Shown: positions 1 to 11,972 of the stretch, one piece after another
How positions within the stretch are numbered: the first letter of the stretch is position 1
Layout of the letters: every line of letters starts with the position of its first letter
Origin: Agrostemma githago
Lineage: Eukaryota > Streptophyta > Magnoliopsida > Caryophyllales > Caryophyllaceae
Reading direction: 5' to 3'
DNA: 64,000 bases
Assembly (NCBI GenBank): GCA_958450325.1
Contig: OY288243.1
Location: 40,651,378-40,715,377 of the forward strand
Translations under genes and position numbers: made by a program
The notes under the pieces: model-generated
Databases searched by the model: none
What the model was told of the DNA's origin: nothing
The model's input: the letters and a program-made list of their open reading frames with translations, nothing else

Positions 1-2
1 TA

Positions 3-314
3 TCTGGGGTGGAGATTGAGCTGACGGAGGCTCAGACCAAACGCTAGGAGTTGGAAGCTTAGAAGTATGGTTGGCTGAAAGAGAAGGCGAAGATTTTGTA
101 GGAGGCCAACGAGAAGGTGTCCTATGCCTTTGATGAAGGTACTAACTCAGCAACCGACTTTTGTGTGGAAGTGATAAGGGAGCTGGTGCTCGTTTTCGAC
201 AAGGAGGCCTTCAACATGCTATATATTGCTAAGGATGAAGCTAGGATTAACAAGTCGTCGCAGGAGGGTCCTGATGGGTTGTTTAATCCTTCCCAGGAAG
301 TGCCCCCTGCGTAA
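3..314 (+). pseudogene. Tail of a plus-strand coiled-coil ORF, possibly the antisense extra ORF of element A
   Basis: Reading frame 3 runs from the window edge to the TAA at 312-314, with three in-frame stops in its first ~105 bases. The upstream part (EIELTEAQTKR and a following Lys/Glu-rich stretch) looks like coiled coil. The downstream part (about 65 residues, ending PSQEVPPA) is acidic and proline-rich at its end. It is antisense to element A and lies between A's tandem repeats and the expected 3' LTR, where Tat-lineage elements are known to carry antisense additional ORFs. A relationship to the Transposase_28/'putative gypsy type transposon' family is possible but not demonstrated. Only the C-terminal end is in the window. 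Confidence 0.4.
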
Positions 315-1411
315 GATTTAGGGCAGTCGTCCTCTGAAGGCTCATGTCCCGACCGTTGAAGATCCAGGGTCTTGTACCCCCCCTTCTGCGCCTTTTATTC
401 CTTGTTTTTAATCTAACTTTTGCACGCCGAGCCCGAATGTGGCCGGTTGCCCATGTTGATGTAATTTCTTATTTTTCTTATCTTTTGGACTTATTCGCAA
501 CGTTGTCTATAAGCCTTTGTGAACTTTGCCTACTTTGACTTTGTTGATCTTCCTTTATTAGTCTTTGCTCTTTCTTTTATGTCTGATTTTATCTCTCCTT
601 TTTTCCTAAAGGTAGGTAGGGAGAATGCCCTCTGCCTACCTGGAGGTAGGTAGGCAGAATGCCCCCTGCCTACCTGGAGGTAAGTAGAGGGTTTTAATGT
701 TTTATGCAAGGTTTGATGTTTATTGGACCTTGTTAGTTTGGTTTTGATGCTCGGCCAGTCCCTGACTTCTGGTCGAAGTGTAGGGGGCCTGCCCCCTGCC
801 TACCTTCAGGTAGGTAAAGGGACTTATTGTTTTTATACAAGGTTGAATGCGTATCAGGCCTTGTTGGTTCGGCTTTGACGTCCGACCTGTTCCAGAAGTC
901 AGGGGGCCTGCCCCCTACCTACTTGGAGGTAGGCAGAGGGACTTATTATTTTTTATACAAGACTTAATGTGTATTAGGCCTTGTTGGCTTGGCTTTGACG
1001 CCCGGCCTGTCCCTGACTTCTGGTTGAAGTTAGGGGGCCTGCCCCCTGCCTGCCTGAAGGTAGGCAGAGGGATTTATTGTTGGGGGTCCATTTTATCAGG
1101 GTTTTGCAACAGGGGGCCCTCCCCATATTGCCCCCTGCTCGTTTGTGTGTGAGATGTGAGTTGAACAGACAACGAGTATAAACGAACGGTAGATTTTTCA
1201 TTTCTTGCAAAAGAAAACTAACAGTCCGGACGGATCTGTCGACAACGTTTTCCGAGCGTTCTTCGTCCTTTTTCAGGGAACTTGAATGTAAAAAAAACTT
1301 CCAGAAACTTAACTAAACGTAGTGTCGACATTCCAAAGTGTCAGCATTCCAATGTGCTGCCAGCTCTTGTCCCTCAGTGTTAGCAAGCCTATAGGTACCG
1401 GGACCCATGAC
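315..1411 (-). other. 3' UTR of element A
   Basis: Non-coding stretch between the integrase end and the window edge. Its centre is the tandem array at 605-1,090. The flanks are pyrimidine-rich on the plus strand (360-600) or unremarkable (1,091-1,411). I see no polypurine tract or LTR edge here. Confidence 0.5.
605..1090. repeat. Tandem array, ~119-131 bp units, in the 3' UTR of element A
   Basis: The block GCCCCCTGCC/GCCCCCTACC recurs at about 661, 791, 910 and 1,041 (spacings 130, 119, 131). The intervening text, with GGCCTTGTTGG, a CGGCCTGTCC-like block and GACTTCTGGT, is also conserved between units. Each unit holds a small inverted repeat, CCTACC-N4-GGTAGG or a one-base variant. A shorter ~34-bp duplication occurs at 611-680. 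Hypervariable tandem repeats in the 3' UTR are a known trait of Tat-lineage elements. Confidence 0.85.
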
Positions 1412-2558
1412 CTAGGTGATTTGGTAGGGGCCTTCCCAGTTGGCGCTCAGATTACCATGCTCTCTTGCCTTCCCCACTGCCTGGGTTTTTAGTAAGACTA
1501 GGTCCCCTACCTGGAAACTCCATGTACTTACTCTTCTGTTATAAGTCCTTCTCATTCTTTGTTGATAGGCCACGATGTTAGAGGTAGCCTCCTGCCTTAC
1601 CTCACTTACTAGGTCAAGGGCTTCGGTTATCACTGCCTCATTACTAGCCCTATCAAAGAGCTGAGACCTAAAAGTCGAGATCCGAGCTTCAATGGGCAGT
1701 AGGGCCTCAGCACTGTAGACCAGCCCGAAGCGGGTCTGTCCAGTGGACTCCTTCCAGCTAATTCTTATTGACCATAGGACACTCGGGAGTTCATCTTCTC
1801 TTGTCATCTACCATTTTCTTCAGTCCATTCAAAATTTGCTTGTTAGCCTAGCCATTGGTCTGTGGGTGACATACAACAGAGTAGGCAACTATGACCCCAT
1901 TACCTTCCAGCCAGGTCCTCAGAAGGTCGTTGTCGAATTGCCTGCCGTGGTCACATACTAGTACTTTGGGCAAGCCAGAACGTGTAATAATGTTCCTCTA
2001 GATGATTTCTCTGACCGCCGACTCAGTGATGTTTGGGACTGCCTCTGCCTTCACCCATTTTGTGAAGTAATCAATTGCCACAATGAGAAATTTTCTGCCC
2101 CTAGTCGCAACAGTGAAAGGACCAAGGATATCCATTCCCCACTGAGCAAAGAGGATGGGGGACAGAATTGGCCGGAGGTCTTGTGCTGGGGCATGTATTA
2201 CTGGTGCAAAGAGCTGGCACTTCCTGCATTTGGAGGATAAGTTCTTCGCGTCAACCAGCATGGTAAGCCAGTAGTATCCTGCCCTTAGTGCCTTGTGAGC
2301 AAGGGTTCTTCCTTCGATATGGTGTCCGCAGATTCCTGAGTGAATATCATCTAGGACCTCGGTTGCCTTTTCTACCCCCAGGCACTTGACTAGGGGTGAA
2401 GAGAATGACTTTCGGTGTAAGTCTCCCTCAATTAGTATGTACGAAGCTGCTTTCGACGGCAACCTCCTTTGTTGTGCAGGGTCCACAGGCAGGGTTCCAT
2501 CCATTTTAAATCTGACAATTGGTGTCATCATGTTCTCGGATTCTGACTCTCCCATCAT
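1412..2558 (-). pseudogene. Integrase of element A (broken)
   Basis: The right part (2,558-1,998) reads as the N-terminal integrase region. It has a zinc-binding H-H-C-C module (HSGICGHH, then CRKCQ), the tapeworm-like connecting stretch of Gypsy integrases and the first catalytic Asp in GMDILGPF. It ends in a stop at 1,998. In the same strand the core continues through CDHGRQFDND (second Asp) and HPQTNG, but with extra stops. The left part (1,807-1,412) is the C-terminal region ending in the chromatin/DNA-binding segment NLSANWEGPYQI, preceded by NRRV and VGDLVL. In a working copy this would insert the cDNA. Several nonsense codons make it non-functional. Confidence 0.85.
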
Positions 2559-4550
2559 ATTGAACTGCTAGTGGGGTGCCATTGATCTTTCTTGTATCAC
2601 ATAGACCCAGATCAACCTCCTGATGTCTTGTAGGCTAGAGCTTGCTAGCCTGGATAGGGCATCAACTCAGTTATTTTGCGACCTGGGAACCTGCTTAACT
2701 TCATAGGATTTGAGCTTTGATAACTCCTGCTTTACTATCTCTAGATATGGGACCATGGTCAGATCGCTGGCCTCGTACTCCCCATTGATCTGTTGGCAAT
2801 GAGTTGGGAGTCGGTGGCTAGTATGATCCTTTCCGTTCCAGCGCCCATAGCTAGATTGACACCTGCTAGGACGGCCTCATATTCAGCCTCATTATTAGAT
2901 GCTGGGAAGGTTAATCTGAGGGCATGCTCGAAGTCGACTCCTCCATGACTGGTTTGCACGACTCCCGCCTCCGCACCTTTGGCCGTGGACGACCATCCAT
3001 GAACACTAGCCATTCTCCGGTGGGGGGGGGGGGGGTCGTCTTCTTCCGAGTGGGAGCACTCGGCAAGGAAGTCAGCCAGCGTCTGGGCCTTGATGGCAGC
3101 TCTGGGCTGGTAAGAAATACCCAGACCGCTCAACTCTATAGCCCACTTTAACAGTCTTCCAGATTTTTTGAACTTCTCAAGGACCTTTTCCAAGGGTTGG
3201 TCTATGAGTACGACGACTGGGTGTGCATCGAAGTATGGTCGGAGTTTCCTAGCTACTATTACCACTGCATATGCTGCCTTCTCGACCATCGGGTAATTCT
3301 TCTTGGCTGGTCTCAGGGCATGACTTACAAAGTAGATCGGTTGTTGGACCCCGACCTCTTCCCTCAGGATGACCGCGCTCACAGTTGAGTTGGTAACAAA
3401 TATGTATAGGAAGAGTTTCTCCCCTGTCACCGGCCTTGCCAGGGTCGGTAGCTGTTTTAGGTGCTTTTTCAGCTGTCCAAATGCTTCCTTCTGTTCTGCT
3501 TCCCATTTGAATTGTTTGATTCCCTTTAGGATTTTGAAGAAGGGTGTTGATTTATCGGCAGACCTGGCTATGAACCGTGCTAGGGCGGCCATCCGGCCGG
3601 TCAGTCGCTGAAAGTTTCTGATCACCCTGGGTTTTGGCAGGTCTTGGATGACTTTTACTTTCTCAGCGTTGGCGTCAATACCTCGAGCGCTGACCAAGAA
3701 CCCGAGGAATTTTCCCGACCGGACCCCAAAGGTGCATTTTTTGGGGTTGAGCTTCATCTGGTATTCTCGGAGTGATGTGAAGGTCTGTTTTAGATCTTCA
3801 AGATGTTCCTCGTCCCCCTTACTCTTTACTATTGCATCATCAACATACGCCTCCAGGTTTCTGCCTTTCTGTTTTTCGAAGACCTGATACACCAGGCGTT
3901 GGTAAGTAGCACCGACATTTTTGAGACCGAAGGGCATCATTTTGTACACGTATGTCCGGCGCTCATGATGAACGCATACTTCACCCTGTCCGGCTGCCAT
4001 AGGTATACCTGGTGGTATCCTGAAAAAGGCGTCGAGGAAACTCAGCATTGAGTGCCCGCTAGTGGCGTCGACCAACTGGTCGATTCTCGTTAGAGGGTAG
4101 CAGTCCTTCGGGCATGCTTTGTTGAGGTTACTAAAATCAACACACATTCTACAGGCGCCCGAAGCTTTCTTCACCATGACGACATTGGCCAGCCACTCGG
4201 GATAATTGCAGCTCTCAATGAAGTTGGCTTTTAGGAGTTTTTCAATCTCCTCCTTAATAGCCCGGTGTTTCTCAGCTGACATGTTTCTATTTTTCTGCTT
4301 GACTGGCTTGGTGCTCGGGTCAACATTTAACTTGTATACAATATGGCTCGGGTCTGCCCCCAACATCTCACCAGCGAAGTAAGCAATGACGTCCTTGTTA
4401 TCTTGTAACACACTGATCAATTTTTTCCTGTAGGGCTCCTCTAAATCGGTACCGACGAGGACCGGTCATCCAGGTTCTAGCTCCACCAACATGCTCTCAC
4501 TCCCAGGTTCTGGGCGGTCAGCCGACTTTTCAATAGTTAGCTGGTCGGTC
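2559..4550 (-). pseudogene. Reverse transcriptase and RNase H of element A (broken)
   Basis: Long minus-strand frame from 4,420 to 2,759 with in-frame extension upstream to the LINE insertion. The RT part shows YPEWLANVVMV, CRMCVDFSNLNKACPKD, FLDAFFRI, MMPFGLKNVGATYQR and the catalytic YVDDAIVKSK. The connection/RNase H follows (FVSHAL, Tyr-Pro-x-x-Glu-Lys), then a second RNase H-like segment with NNEAEYEAVLAG and ATDSQLIAN, the extra RNase H typical of Tat elements. A frameshift near 2,800 destroys that end. A run of about 14 G (C on the coding strand) at 3,020-3,035 encodes a proline run and is a slippage site. The protein would copy genomic RNA into DNA. Confidence 0.9.
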
Positions 4551-4561
4551 GAAATCTCTCT
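4551..4561. repeat. Target-site duplication of the LINE, 3' copy
   Basis: GAAATCTCTCT, repeated exactly at 9,358-9,368. It flanks the poly-A-like 3' end of the LINE (a T run on the plus strand). Confidence 0.85.
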
Positions 4562-4655
4562 CTATTTTTTTGGTAAAATGTAAGTATATTGATAACACTC
4601 TGAAAAAACAATGTTCCGATTACATCATCCAGATAAATTCAGACCATACACAAGA

Positions 4656-7600
4656 CTAGTTGTTTCTCAGGATATTCTCAATCCAGTTACTATCTTTCTT
4701 CATCAGCTTTCCTGTAATCTTGTTCATAACTCGTTCCCTGATCTCTTTTTTTATTCTATTGCAACATGTAGTTGGAGTAGTAAGTCTCCCTTCATGCCAA
4801 CAACAGTTCCTTTGATTCCAGATGTGATAGACAGCAGCATTTAAAATACTATTAATCACTCCGTTCTTAATTTTAGAGAACCTCATTTTCTTCCTCCAAG
4901 CTTGCAAGTCAGTAGCAGGTATCGTGATTCTCATCCACTCCTGTAGCATACGCAACACCTGTCTAATGTACCTGCAATCGAAAAATAAATGTTGTACCGT
5001 CTCTCTGTCCTGTCCGCAGATGCAGCAATATTCATCAGTTGCGATCCCCCATTTCAGGAGTTTGTCTCTTGTATTCAAGCTCCCATGTTGATAGATCCAT
5101 GCTATGAATGCATGTTTAGGAATGGTCCATTTGTTCCAAATTTGATAGAACCATTCAACCTTTAAACCAGGGGGGTTCAACCAGTTGTAACCTTTGTTAA
5201 TGGTGTAGTCTTTGCCTCGGTTAGCCACCCATTCTCCCTGCTCATACGGAGTTTTCAGCGTGTCTTTAATCTTGCAGATCTTCTTCCATACCCAGCTTGC
5301 ATCTCGCGGAGGTTGATAGTCAGCCCAATTTTTTCCTTATAAATAAGTGTGTTGAATCCATTGCACCCAAAGCTTGTTCAGGTGAGAGTAGATCCACCAG
5401 ACTAGTTTTCCCACCGCCGCTTTATTCCACTGACTATCATTTTTCACCCCCAGTCCTCCTTCTTTAAGGCCCTTGCATATTTTACACCAGGCAATTGGGG
5501 GGGGAACTTATAAATTTAGTCCCTCCATCCCACAAGAAGTTCCTACATACTGCTTCAATTTTGATAATGATCGCTTTGGGGAGCACAAACAAAGCTGCCC
5601 AATATGAATGCAGCGACTTCAAGACAGCTTTAACAAGCACAAGTCTCCCGGCATATGATAAATTCTTAGTGTCGATAGCTCTAATTCTGGACAGAACCTT
5701 ATCTATAAGAACTTGACAGTCCTTAATGCTAAGCTTGGAGGGCTTGATAGGTATTCCAAGGTAACGGAAAGGCATTTGACCCTCCACACACCCTGAAATA
5801 AGAATGATATCTCGTTTATCATAATCTGGCACCTCATTAAAGTACACATTAGTCTTTCCTTTACTCATAATCAATCCCAAAGCTTTGGAAAAAGTAGCAA
5901 AGGTTCTAATCAGAATCATCATGGATTTAGTGTCCCCCTTAGAGTATAAAAGAAGATCATCCGCAAACATGAGGCTACTAAGTTTAAGAGGTTTGCATAA
6001 CGGGTGGAACTTGAAATCCATGGTGGAGGTAGTATATGCAAGGAGTCTGGTTAGATACTCCATACACACTGTGAATAAAAGCGGTGACGATGGATCCCCC
6101 TGCCTAAGACCTCTCTTACCTTTAAAAAACCCAAAACTATCCCCGTTCAATGTAAGGGTGTATGAGGGGGTGGTCACACATTCCTTGATCTAATTAATGA
6201 AGTGTTGGGGAAACTTCAATGCCTGAAGCATCTCGAAGAGGAAGTTCCATTCTATGGAATCATAAGCTTTCTGGAGGTCCACCTTAAACATACACCTGGG
6301 GGCCGGGAAACAGATTTCCTACCATACAGCTTAACCAAATCTCGACAAATGAGATTGTTTTCTAGAATATTTCTCCCCTGAATGAATCCTCCTTGGGTCA
6401 AGGATATCACATGAGGGAGTACAGAAGCCATCCTAGCACACAAAAGCTTGGAGATGCATTTATAAATAACATTGCAACACGCTATAAGCCTAAAGTGTGT
6501 CACATTTTCAGGATTTTGAGCCTTTGGGATAAGAGTAATGTGTGTGGCATTGGTTTGTTTCAGCAGTTTACCTAACCTGAAGAAGTCGTGAATGGCGTTA
6601 CACACGTCCTCTTCAACTATCTCCCAACAGTCCTTGAAGAATTTGCTAGTGTGCCCGTTTGGACAAGGAGATTTGTCATTTGGAATACTAAACATGGTCT
6701 TCTTTATCTCGTCATTTGTCACTGGTTTCAGTAACGCCTGGGTGTGTTCCTGAGTACAAGTGTTTCCATATTGAATAATTTTCTTGCTGATACTTGCTAT
6801 AGTCTTGCTCGATCCCAACAGCTGCTGATAGTAACTGAGGAATGCTTCTTGGACTCCATCAGGGGTATTATGCTTTATCCCATTAGTATCTGCTATTTCC
6901 AAAATTTGGTTTTGCCTCCTTCTCGTTTTTATTGCTCCAAGGAAATACCTAGTATTAGAATCCCCGTCTTGCATCCATTGAGATTTGCCTTTTTGCTGTA
7001 GAAATTCCATTCGTGCATTATTCATTCTCTTATAGAGCTCTCTACATTCACCCTCTTTCCTGATTATATCTTTATTAGGATTTTTCCCAATTTGTTTTTG
7101 TATTTCAGTCAGCTGGGAGAACATATGGTCAGCACTATTTTCAATATCTCTGAAATTCTCTTTATTATGCCTTTTTAGGGTAGGTTTGAGATCCTTCAGG
7201 TGTTTAACCACCTGATACATTGCAGTACCATTTATGCGTTTTTCCCACACCTCCTTGACCTTCTCATGAAATCCCTCTGCTTTGCTCCACATGTTATAAT
7301 ACTTGAATGGTCTATTCTTCCTGCCCTCATGCCGAGAACTTTGAACCAAGCATGGAGAATGGTCAAAGTCTTCCTCAGGAAGGAAGTTCGCTGCATAGTC
7401 TTCAAATTTGTCCATCCACTCAGTATTCACCAGCCATCTGTCTAATCGGCTATAAATTCTGTCCTCGGGACATTGTTTATTATTTCAAGTGAAAAAAGCT
7501 CCCAACGAAGGACAATCCATCACCTCACATTGTGTTAAACAATGTAAGAATTGATCAGCTGCACTTTGGTCAAAGCTTCCCCCAACCCTCTCTTCAGGAG

Positions 7601-8031
7601 TAATAATACAATTGAAATCTCATGCATCGCCAAGGGCCAATACTATTCCTTGCAATTCTCGTAAGGCCCTCTCAGAGAGGGATTCTCTCATGCTCATCAT
7701 TATAAACATAGACCATGGTAAGGAACATTCTGTGGCAGGTCTGTCTATGTTGTATGCTCATATGTACAAATTGAGCGCCATACTCCAAAAATTGGACATC
7801 AATAGCATTGAAATCCCAGAGAATCCAAATCCTCCCCCCAGGGTGGCAGTGGGAATTAGTGGATATACTCCAGTTATTGAAAGTCATCATCGCCTTATTT
7901 TGATTGTGTGGCTTTATTTTAGTCTCTAGCAAACCGTAAATCTCAACTTTATGTTGTAACAGAAAGTTATTTACAACCTGTTGTTTATTCAGCCTATTCA
8001 TCCCTCTAACGTTCAAAAATCCCATCCTCAT
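4656..8031 (-). pseudogene. LINE ORF2: endonuclease, reverse transcriptase, zf-RVT
   Basis: The 5' part (8,031-7,672) is the start of an apurinic-like endonuclease: GFLNVRGMN, then LLETK with the metal-binding Glu. Next is a connecting region (7,430 onward) with QWMQDGDSNTRYF and the RT start, KSPCPNGHTSKFFKDCW, where a Gly and an Asp of the usual motif are replaced. HITLIPK, FRLIACCNVIYK and QGGFIQGRNI follow. After a frameshift near 6,310 the frame resumes at 6,177 with RGLRQGDPSSPLLF and the catalytic FADDLLLYS. The zf-RVT segment (5,228-4,656) holds CCICGQDRETVQHLFFDC. Its start overlaps the end of ORF1 by one base. Frameshifts and stops make it inactive. Confidence 0.9.
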
Positions 8032-9242
8032 TAATTAACTAGTGAATGGGAGGTAACCTTTTCTGACTTACCCAGATCAAATTTACTCTTGAGGGAATCA
8101 GCATAAGAAAGTGTATTTGATCCTTTATTCCCTGCTTCCTGAGTCCCCTTCCTCTCTTGTGTAACCCTTGGCAATAGTGAAGCATTGCCAGCGGGATTTT
8201 CTGGTTGCGTTGGATTCTCTCTCACTGTATCAGAAGGAGAAGCAGGCATAACTGGAGTATTCAGGGTGGGAGCACCTGGTTTCTCCACTTTCGTCCATAT
8301 TTTCGTAACCTGCACAGATTTCTTTGACCCCACTTTGCAGTTTTCTTTGCTGTGCCCAAGCCTCGAACATCCCTTGCACAATATGGGTTTCCATTCATAT
8401 TCCACATCAATCTCCCTTATTTGTTGTTTCTCATTCAAAAATCTCACCATAGCAGGGAAGGACTGATTAATCTTTACCTCAACTAGAACCCTGGCGTAAC
8501 CCAGCCGTGTCTTGATGTCTGTGGAAGCATCACTCTTGATATATGGTCCTATAAGACTTGCAATCTTTGGGAGGCTCATCCCCCAGTACTGTACTGAGAG
8601 TTTATGCAATCTTACCCACGCAAGGACGCTTTTGATTTCTTCCTTTTCTAGTTCACCGTCCTCCTTCCATGGCTTAATAATTACCGGTTTACTGTCAAAC
8701 ATATAGTAGCCTGCTTGTAGAACTTTCTCCTGCATTTCTTTAGTCTGAAATCGAACAAGGAAGACCCCATTTGGAATGAAGGAAATCCTGTCGATTACAT
8801 GTTGCTTCCAAATTCTGCGTATGTAGCCCTCCATGACCGCCATCCGAGGGTTGGCCCCAATGACGAATCCATACACAGCCTGGTTTCAATAGTCTAGTTC
8901 TTCCTGGACGTCCTCCTTTTCTAGTTACAACAGATTATCCGAGTCATCTTCCAGCAACTGTTCAACTCTCTTTCCATGATGATCAAACCATTCTCCTTGA
9001 TCATCATGGTATGTCTGTTCCACTATCTTTTCCACGTCCATTCTATCATTATCATCAAGCAAGAATGATGTCACCCCAACAATATTATTCAGACTACTAT
9101 GTTTCGTTGCTTCTTCCTCATTAGGGTGATGCTGCTTATTTTGACTTGATCGAGAGATTTCAGTCCCCTCCTTCGTCTTGGATCCTTTCCTTCTAGTAAT
9201 GTTACGTAAATTTGCATATTTTGATGCTGAATTCTTAGCCAT
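8031..9242 (-). pseudogene. LINE ORF1: nucleic-acid-binding protein with CCHC knuckle
   Basis: I chose the ATG at 9,242-9,240 because it is the first ATG after the 5' boundary. The N-terminal 100 residues are charged and low in structure. The central part (IRRIWKQHVIDRISFIPNGVFLVRF, split here by no gap) matches the DUF4283 pattern of plant LINE ORF1 proteins. It is followed by the knuckle CKGCSRLGHSKENC and a Ser/Pro/Thr-rich tail. The protein would bind LINE RNA. Two in-frame nonsense codons, TAA at 8,925-8,927 and TGA at 8,886-8,888, separate the N-terminal tail from the DUF4283 part. Confidence 0.8.
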
Positions 9243-9357
9243 GATGCACAAGAATCAGCCTCAAAGATCGGTCCTCAATCGCCTGTTAGGGCATTGTCGC
9301 TTCAGCTCCTCTGTTTTCTTAAGGTTTTTTTTTTTCAATTTGGGGGTTTCTACGTTT

Positions 9358-9368
9358 GAAATCTCTCT
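9358..9368. repeat. Target-site duplication of the LINE, 5' copy
   Basis: GAAATCTCTCT, identical to 4,551-4,561. To the right the sequence returns to element A. Confidence 0.85.
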
Positions 9369-10112
9369 TTCCTTGGTGAGGGAGCTGCATACTTTCCTCT
9401 TTTCTTTACGATCAGCCACGTGGCCTTACAGGGCCACCGAGTAGCACTATCGAGCTGACTCCTGGTTACCATTTATTTTACCCTCCATTCCGGAGTCGGT
9501 AACATAGGCTACCGTCAGCGCTCGGATAGAAATAGCGGCTTCGACTTCATCTAACGTGGCTCTGCCAATCAAGGCGTTATAGGCTGACTTTGCGTCGACC
9601 ACCACGAAGGACGCTCGGATATTTCGGGCTGAGATGCTTTCTCCAAATGTGACGGGTAGTTCGACGACGCCCATTGGGATGATGCCTGCACCGCTGAACC
9701 CATATAGGGATCCTGGAAAAGGCTTCAGGTGCCTGGTCTCCACGCTCATTTTTCCAAACGCGTCTTTATACAGCAAGTTGGTGTACGCGCCTATATCCAC
9801 CACACATCTCCTTACGATATGCTTGTTGATGACCAAGGATAGGACCAACGGGTCCCTGTGTGGGTACACGACTCGTCCTCCATCCTTTGGGGTTATACTG
9901 AGCGTCAGAGCGGTTGGGCTTCCAGCTCTCTTTGCGTAGCAGATTTGGTTGTGGAGTTCGCGAAGCTGCCACTTTCGACCTCTGTGACTCGTCTGACAGC
10001 CTGCATAACCCGACACCACGTGGATGACCAACCGATCCTACCTTGACCTTTCAGGCCTTTCGGTCGGTGTTTTTTGGTTTTTGGTTCTGGCGGCATGGAC
10101 GGCCAGCTAGCC
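9369..10112 (-). pseudogene. Aspartic protease region of element A
   Basis: The frame 10,031-9,447 contains VVDIGAYTNLLYKDAF followed by a hydrophobic flap-like stretch (GIIPMGVVELPVTFG) and NALIGRATLDE, the pattern of a retropepsin that cleaves the Gag-Pol polyprotein. The catalytic triad reads D-I-G instead of D-T/S-G, a substitution expected to abolish activity. The region sits directly after gag. A stop at 9,447 lies just short of the point where the LINE interrupts pol. Confidence 0.75.
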
Positions 10113-11910
10113 ATTCATGATAGGGTTTTTGATCTAATCCTTCAGGTGCCGGCATTCCTCGGTTGTATGCTCGATGCTGTTGTGGAACGTGCAAAAATTC
10201 TTTGGGTCACCTTTGGGGTGACGCGGCTTGTTCGGGCGGTTCCACTTTGCTGCTTCTTTTTCTAGTACAAAGATCTCGGCCCTTGAATTATTGAGAGCAG
10301 TATAGCTATCAAACTTGGGTTGATAGGGTATACGCTCTTTTCTGGGGGTACTATTCTCTTCTCCCTTCTGCTTACCAGTCGACTCTCTCCTGCCTCTGGT
10401 ATTTTGCGTCGCGCTTGGGGTCGGTTTGATGCCGGCAGGGTGTCGTGCAGACTGTGGAACTCTTCTTGAAGCAAGAAATCCTCAACTATCTTTCGAGCCC
10501 TGGCCAAAGATTCAGGCTGGGCGTGAATGAGTTGATTCTTCATTTCTCCGGGTATAAGGGAGTTAGTCACAACATATGCTGCGGTGGGGTCGTCAATTTC
10601 CCTCACCTACTGGAAAGCGAGGTCGAACCTCTTCAGATACTCTCTGATGGATTCACCCTTCTTCTGCTTCAACGTCATTAGGTCAAAGCGGGTGAACCTA
10701 CGCATTTTATTTTTAGCGTATTGGTCCAATAAGACTGTTGTAAGTTCCTCAAATGTATAAATGGATCCTCGAGGCAGGTCCCGGAACCACCCTTGGGCGA
10801 GCCCTATAAGGGTCGTCAGGAAGATCTTACACCAGACAGCGTCCTCTATGTCATACATTCTCATGTGACTCTCATATGCTGCCAAGTGGTCCTCTGGATC
10901 TCTGGTTCCGTTGAACCTGACCATTGGCATCTTTATCTTGGGAATTGGGCAACTTTGGACATCCGGGTGAAGTGGGGTCTTCGTGAGTCTACCCAAGATC
11001 CTTGATCGGCCTCCCTCTGAGTGGTAATCATAATCTCCCAGATTCTCCCACCTGCTCGGGGTCGGGAGCTTGCCACTCGGGGAGTGCTGTCTAGGAGTAT
11101 GCCTGCTTATTGCCTCGTTCCACCTTTCAGGGGATTGATGTCGGGAACATGATCGTTTACCCTGATGTGGCTAGGGGGATCGGCTCCCGGACCATCCTTC
11201 GCTCCCACGGCCTGATGGTACCATGGCTCAATTGGCTAAACCTGGTTAAGTCTCGCCTGCATGCTTTTTGACAGCCATGTTGCTTTCTGCCGTTTTTCGG
11301 CTGGGGTTATCATGTCGAACACCCCGGGTCACTTCGGGCCCAGGCGTGTCGTGACAGGTTCTCTTGGCTTTAAGTGCTCTCGCATGCCTTGCGACAGGGA
11401 CCCTTTTTCAGCGGATGCGGTTGATTCTACGGTATGGACTGATCCGTCCTTTTGCTGAGGCTTTGGCTCTTGTGTGTCAACCAGTAAGCACTTCTTGGCC
11501 TGAACGTACCCTCTAGCAGTTATCTTAGCCTTGCGCTGAATTCTTCTGGTGACGGTTTTCTTTGTTCCCCCGGCACCTGCAGAGTTTAGGTACTGCAGGC
11601 ACCTTGGGGTCGTCGCTAGTCCGTCCACCAGGTCCTTTGGCGTGACCTCCTTGTTGAGCATGGCTAAAAAGAAGGTGGCGGCTTGCGTGGCTTGGGCGGG
11701 AGTGAGTTCCAAGCTCATGCCTTGCTCTGCCTCCTGCCCCCTCGCGGCCGCCGCACCTTTGCTCGGAGTTCCTTGAGGAGTAGCCTGCTCGCCTCCCCGG
11801 AGGGTGGCGACTGGTGTAACCTCTCAAGGCGTTATGGGCATGCCATATCGGGGGACAATGATTTGCCCCGTTGGATCTGAACCCGTTTCGATCTCTTCAA
11901 TCTCGTGCAT
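10113..11910 (-). pseudogene. Gag of element A (broken)
   Basis: The start is taken as the ATG at 11,910-11,908, about 45 nt from the PBS. The N-terminal part is Ala/Gln-rich (LTPAQATQAATFFLAML) and carries a TGA about 30 codons in. The middle piece (10,996-10,607) is a Retrotrans_gag domain with GWFRDLPRGSIYTFEEL, LLDQYAKN and LKQKKGESIREYLKRF. After a stop, 10,606-10,262 continues the capsid tail (DPTAAYVVTNSLIPGEMKN). A knuckle-like CTFHNSIEHTTEEC follows near 10,170. Gag would form the particle and package RNA. At least three nonsense codons are present. Confidence 0.8.
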
Positions 11911-11955
11911 GTTTTGATGGCTTTTCGTTCTTTGAGCACTTCTAACTCAATTTTC

Positions 11956-11971
11956 TCCACAGAAGGTGCCA
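11956..11971 (-). promoter_or_regulatory. Primer-binding site of element A
   Basis: On the minus strand this reads TGGCACCTTCTGTGGA. Tat-type elements usually have TTTGGCGCC(G)TCTGTGG here, so one or two bases have changed. It lies ~45 nt upstream of the gag start. Confidence 0.6.
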
Positions 11972-11972
11972 A

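Larger units (their letters stand above)
4562..9357 (-). mobile_element. L1-type plant LINE inserted in element A pol
   Basis: A 4.8 kb non-LTR retrotransposon with no LTRs. It has ORF1 (DUF4283-like region plus CCHC knuckle), then ORF2 (AP endonuclease, reverse transcriptase, zf-RVT tail), and a 3' end reading TTACCAAAAAAA on the minus strand. Perfect 11-bp duplications flank it, and the protease of element A resumes beyond the right copy. It looks nearly full length because ORF1 begins about 115 nt from the 5' boundary. Both ORFs carry nonsense codons or frameshifts, so it is not autonomous. It is younger than element A. Confidence 0.93.
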
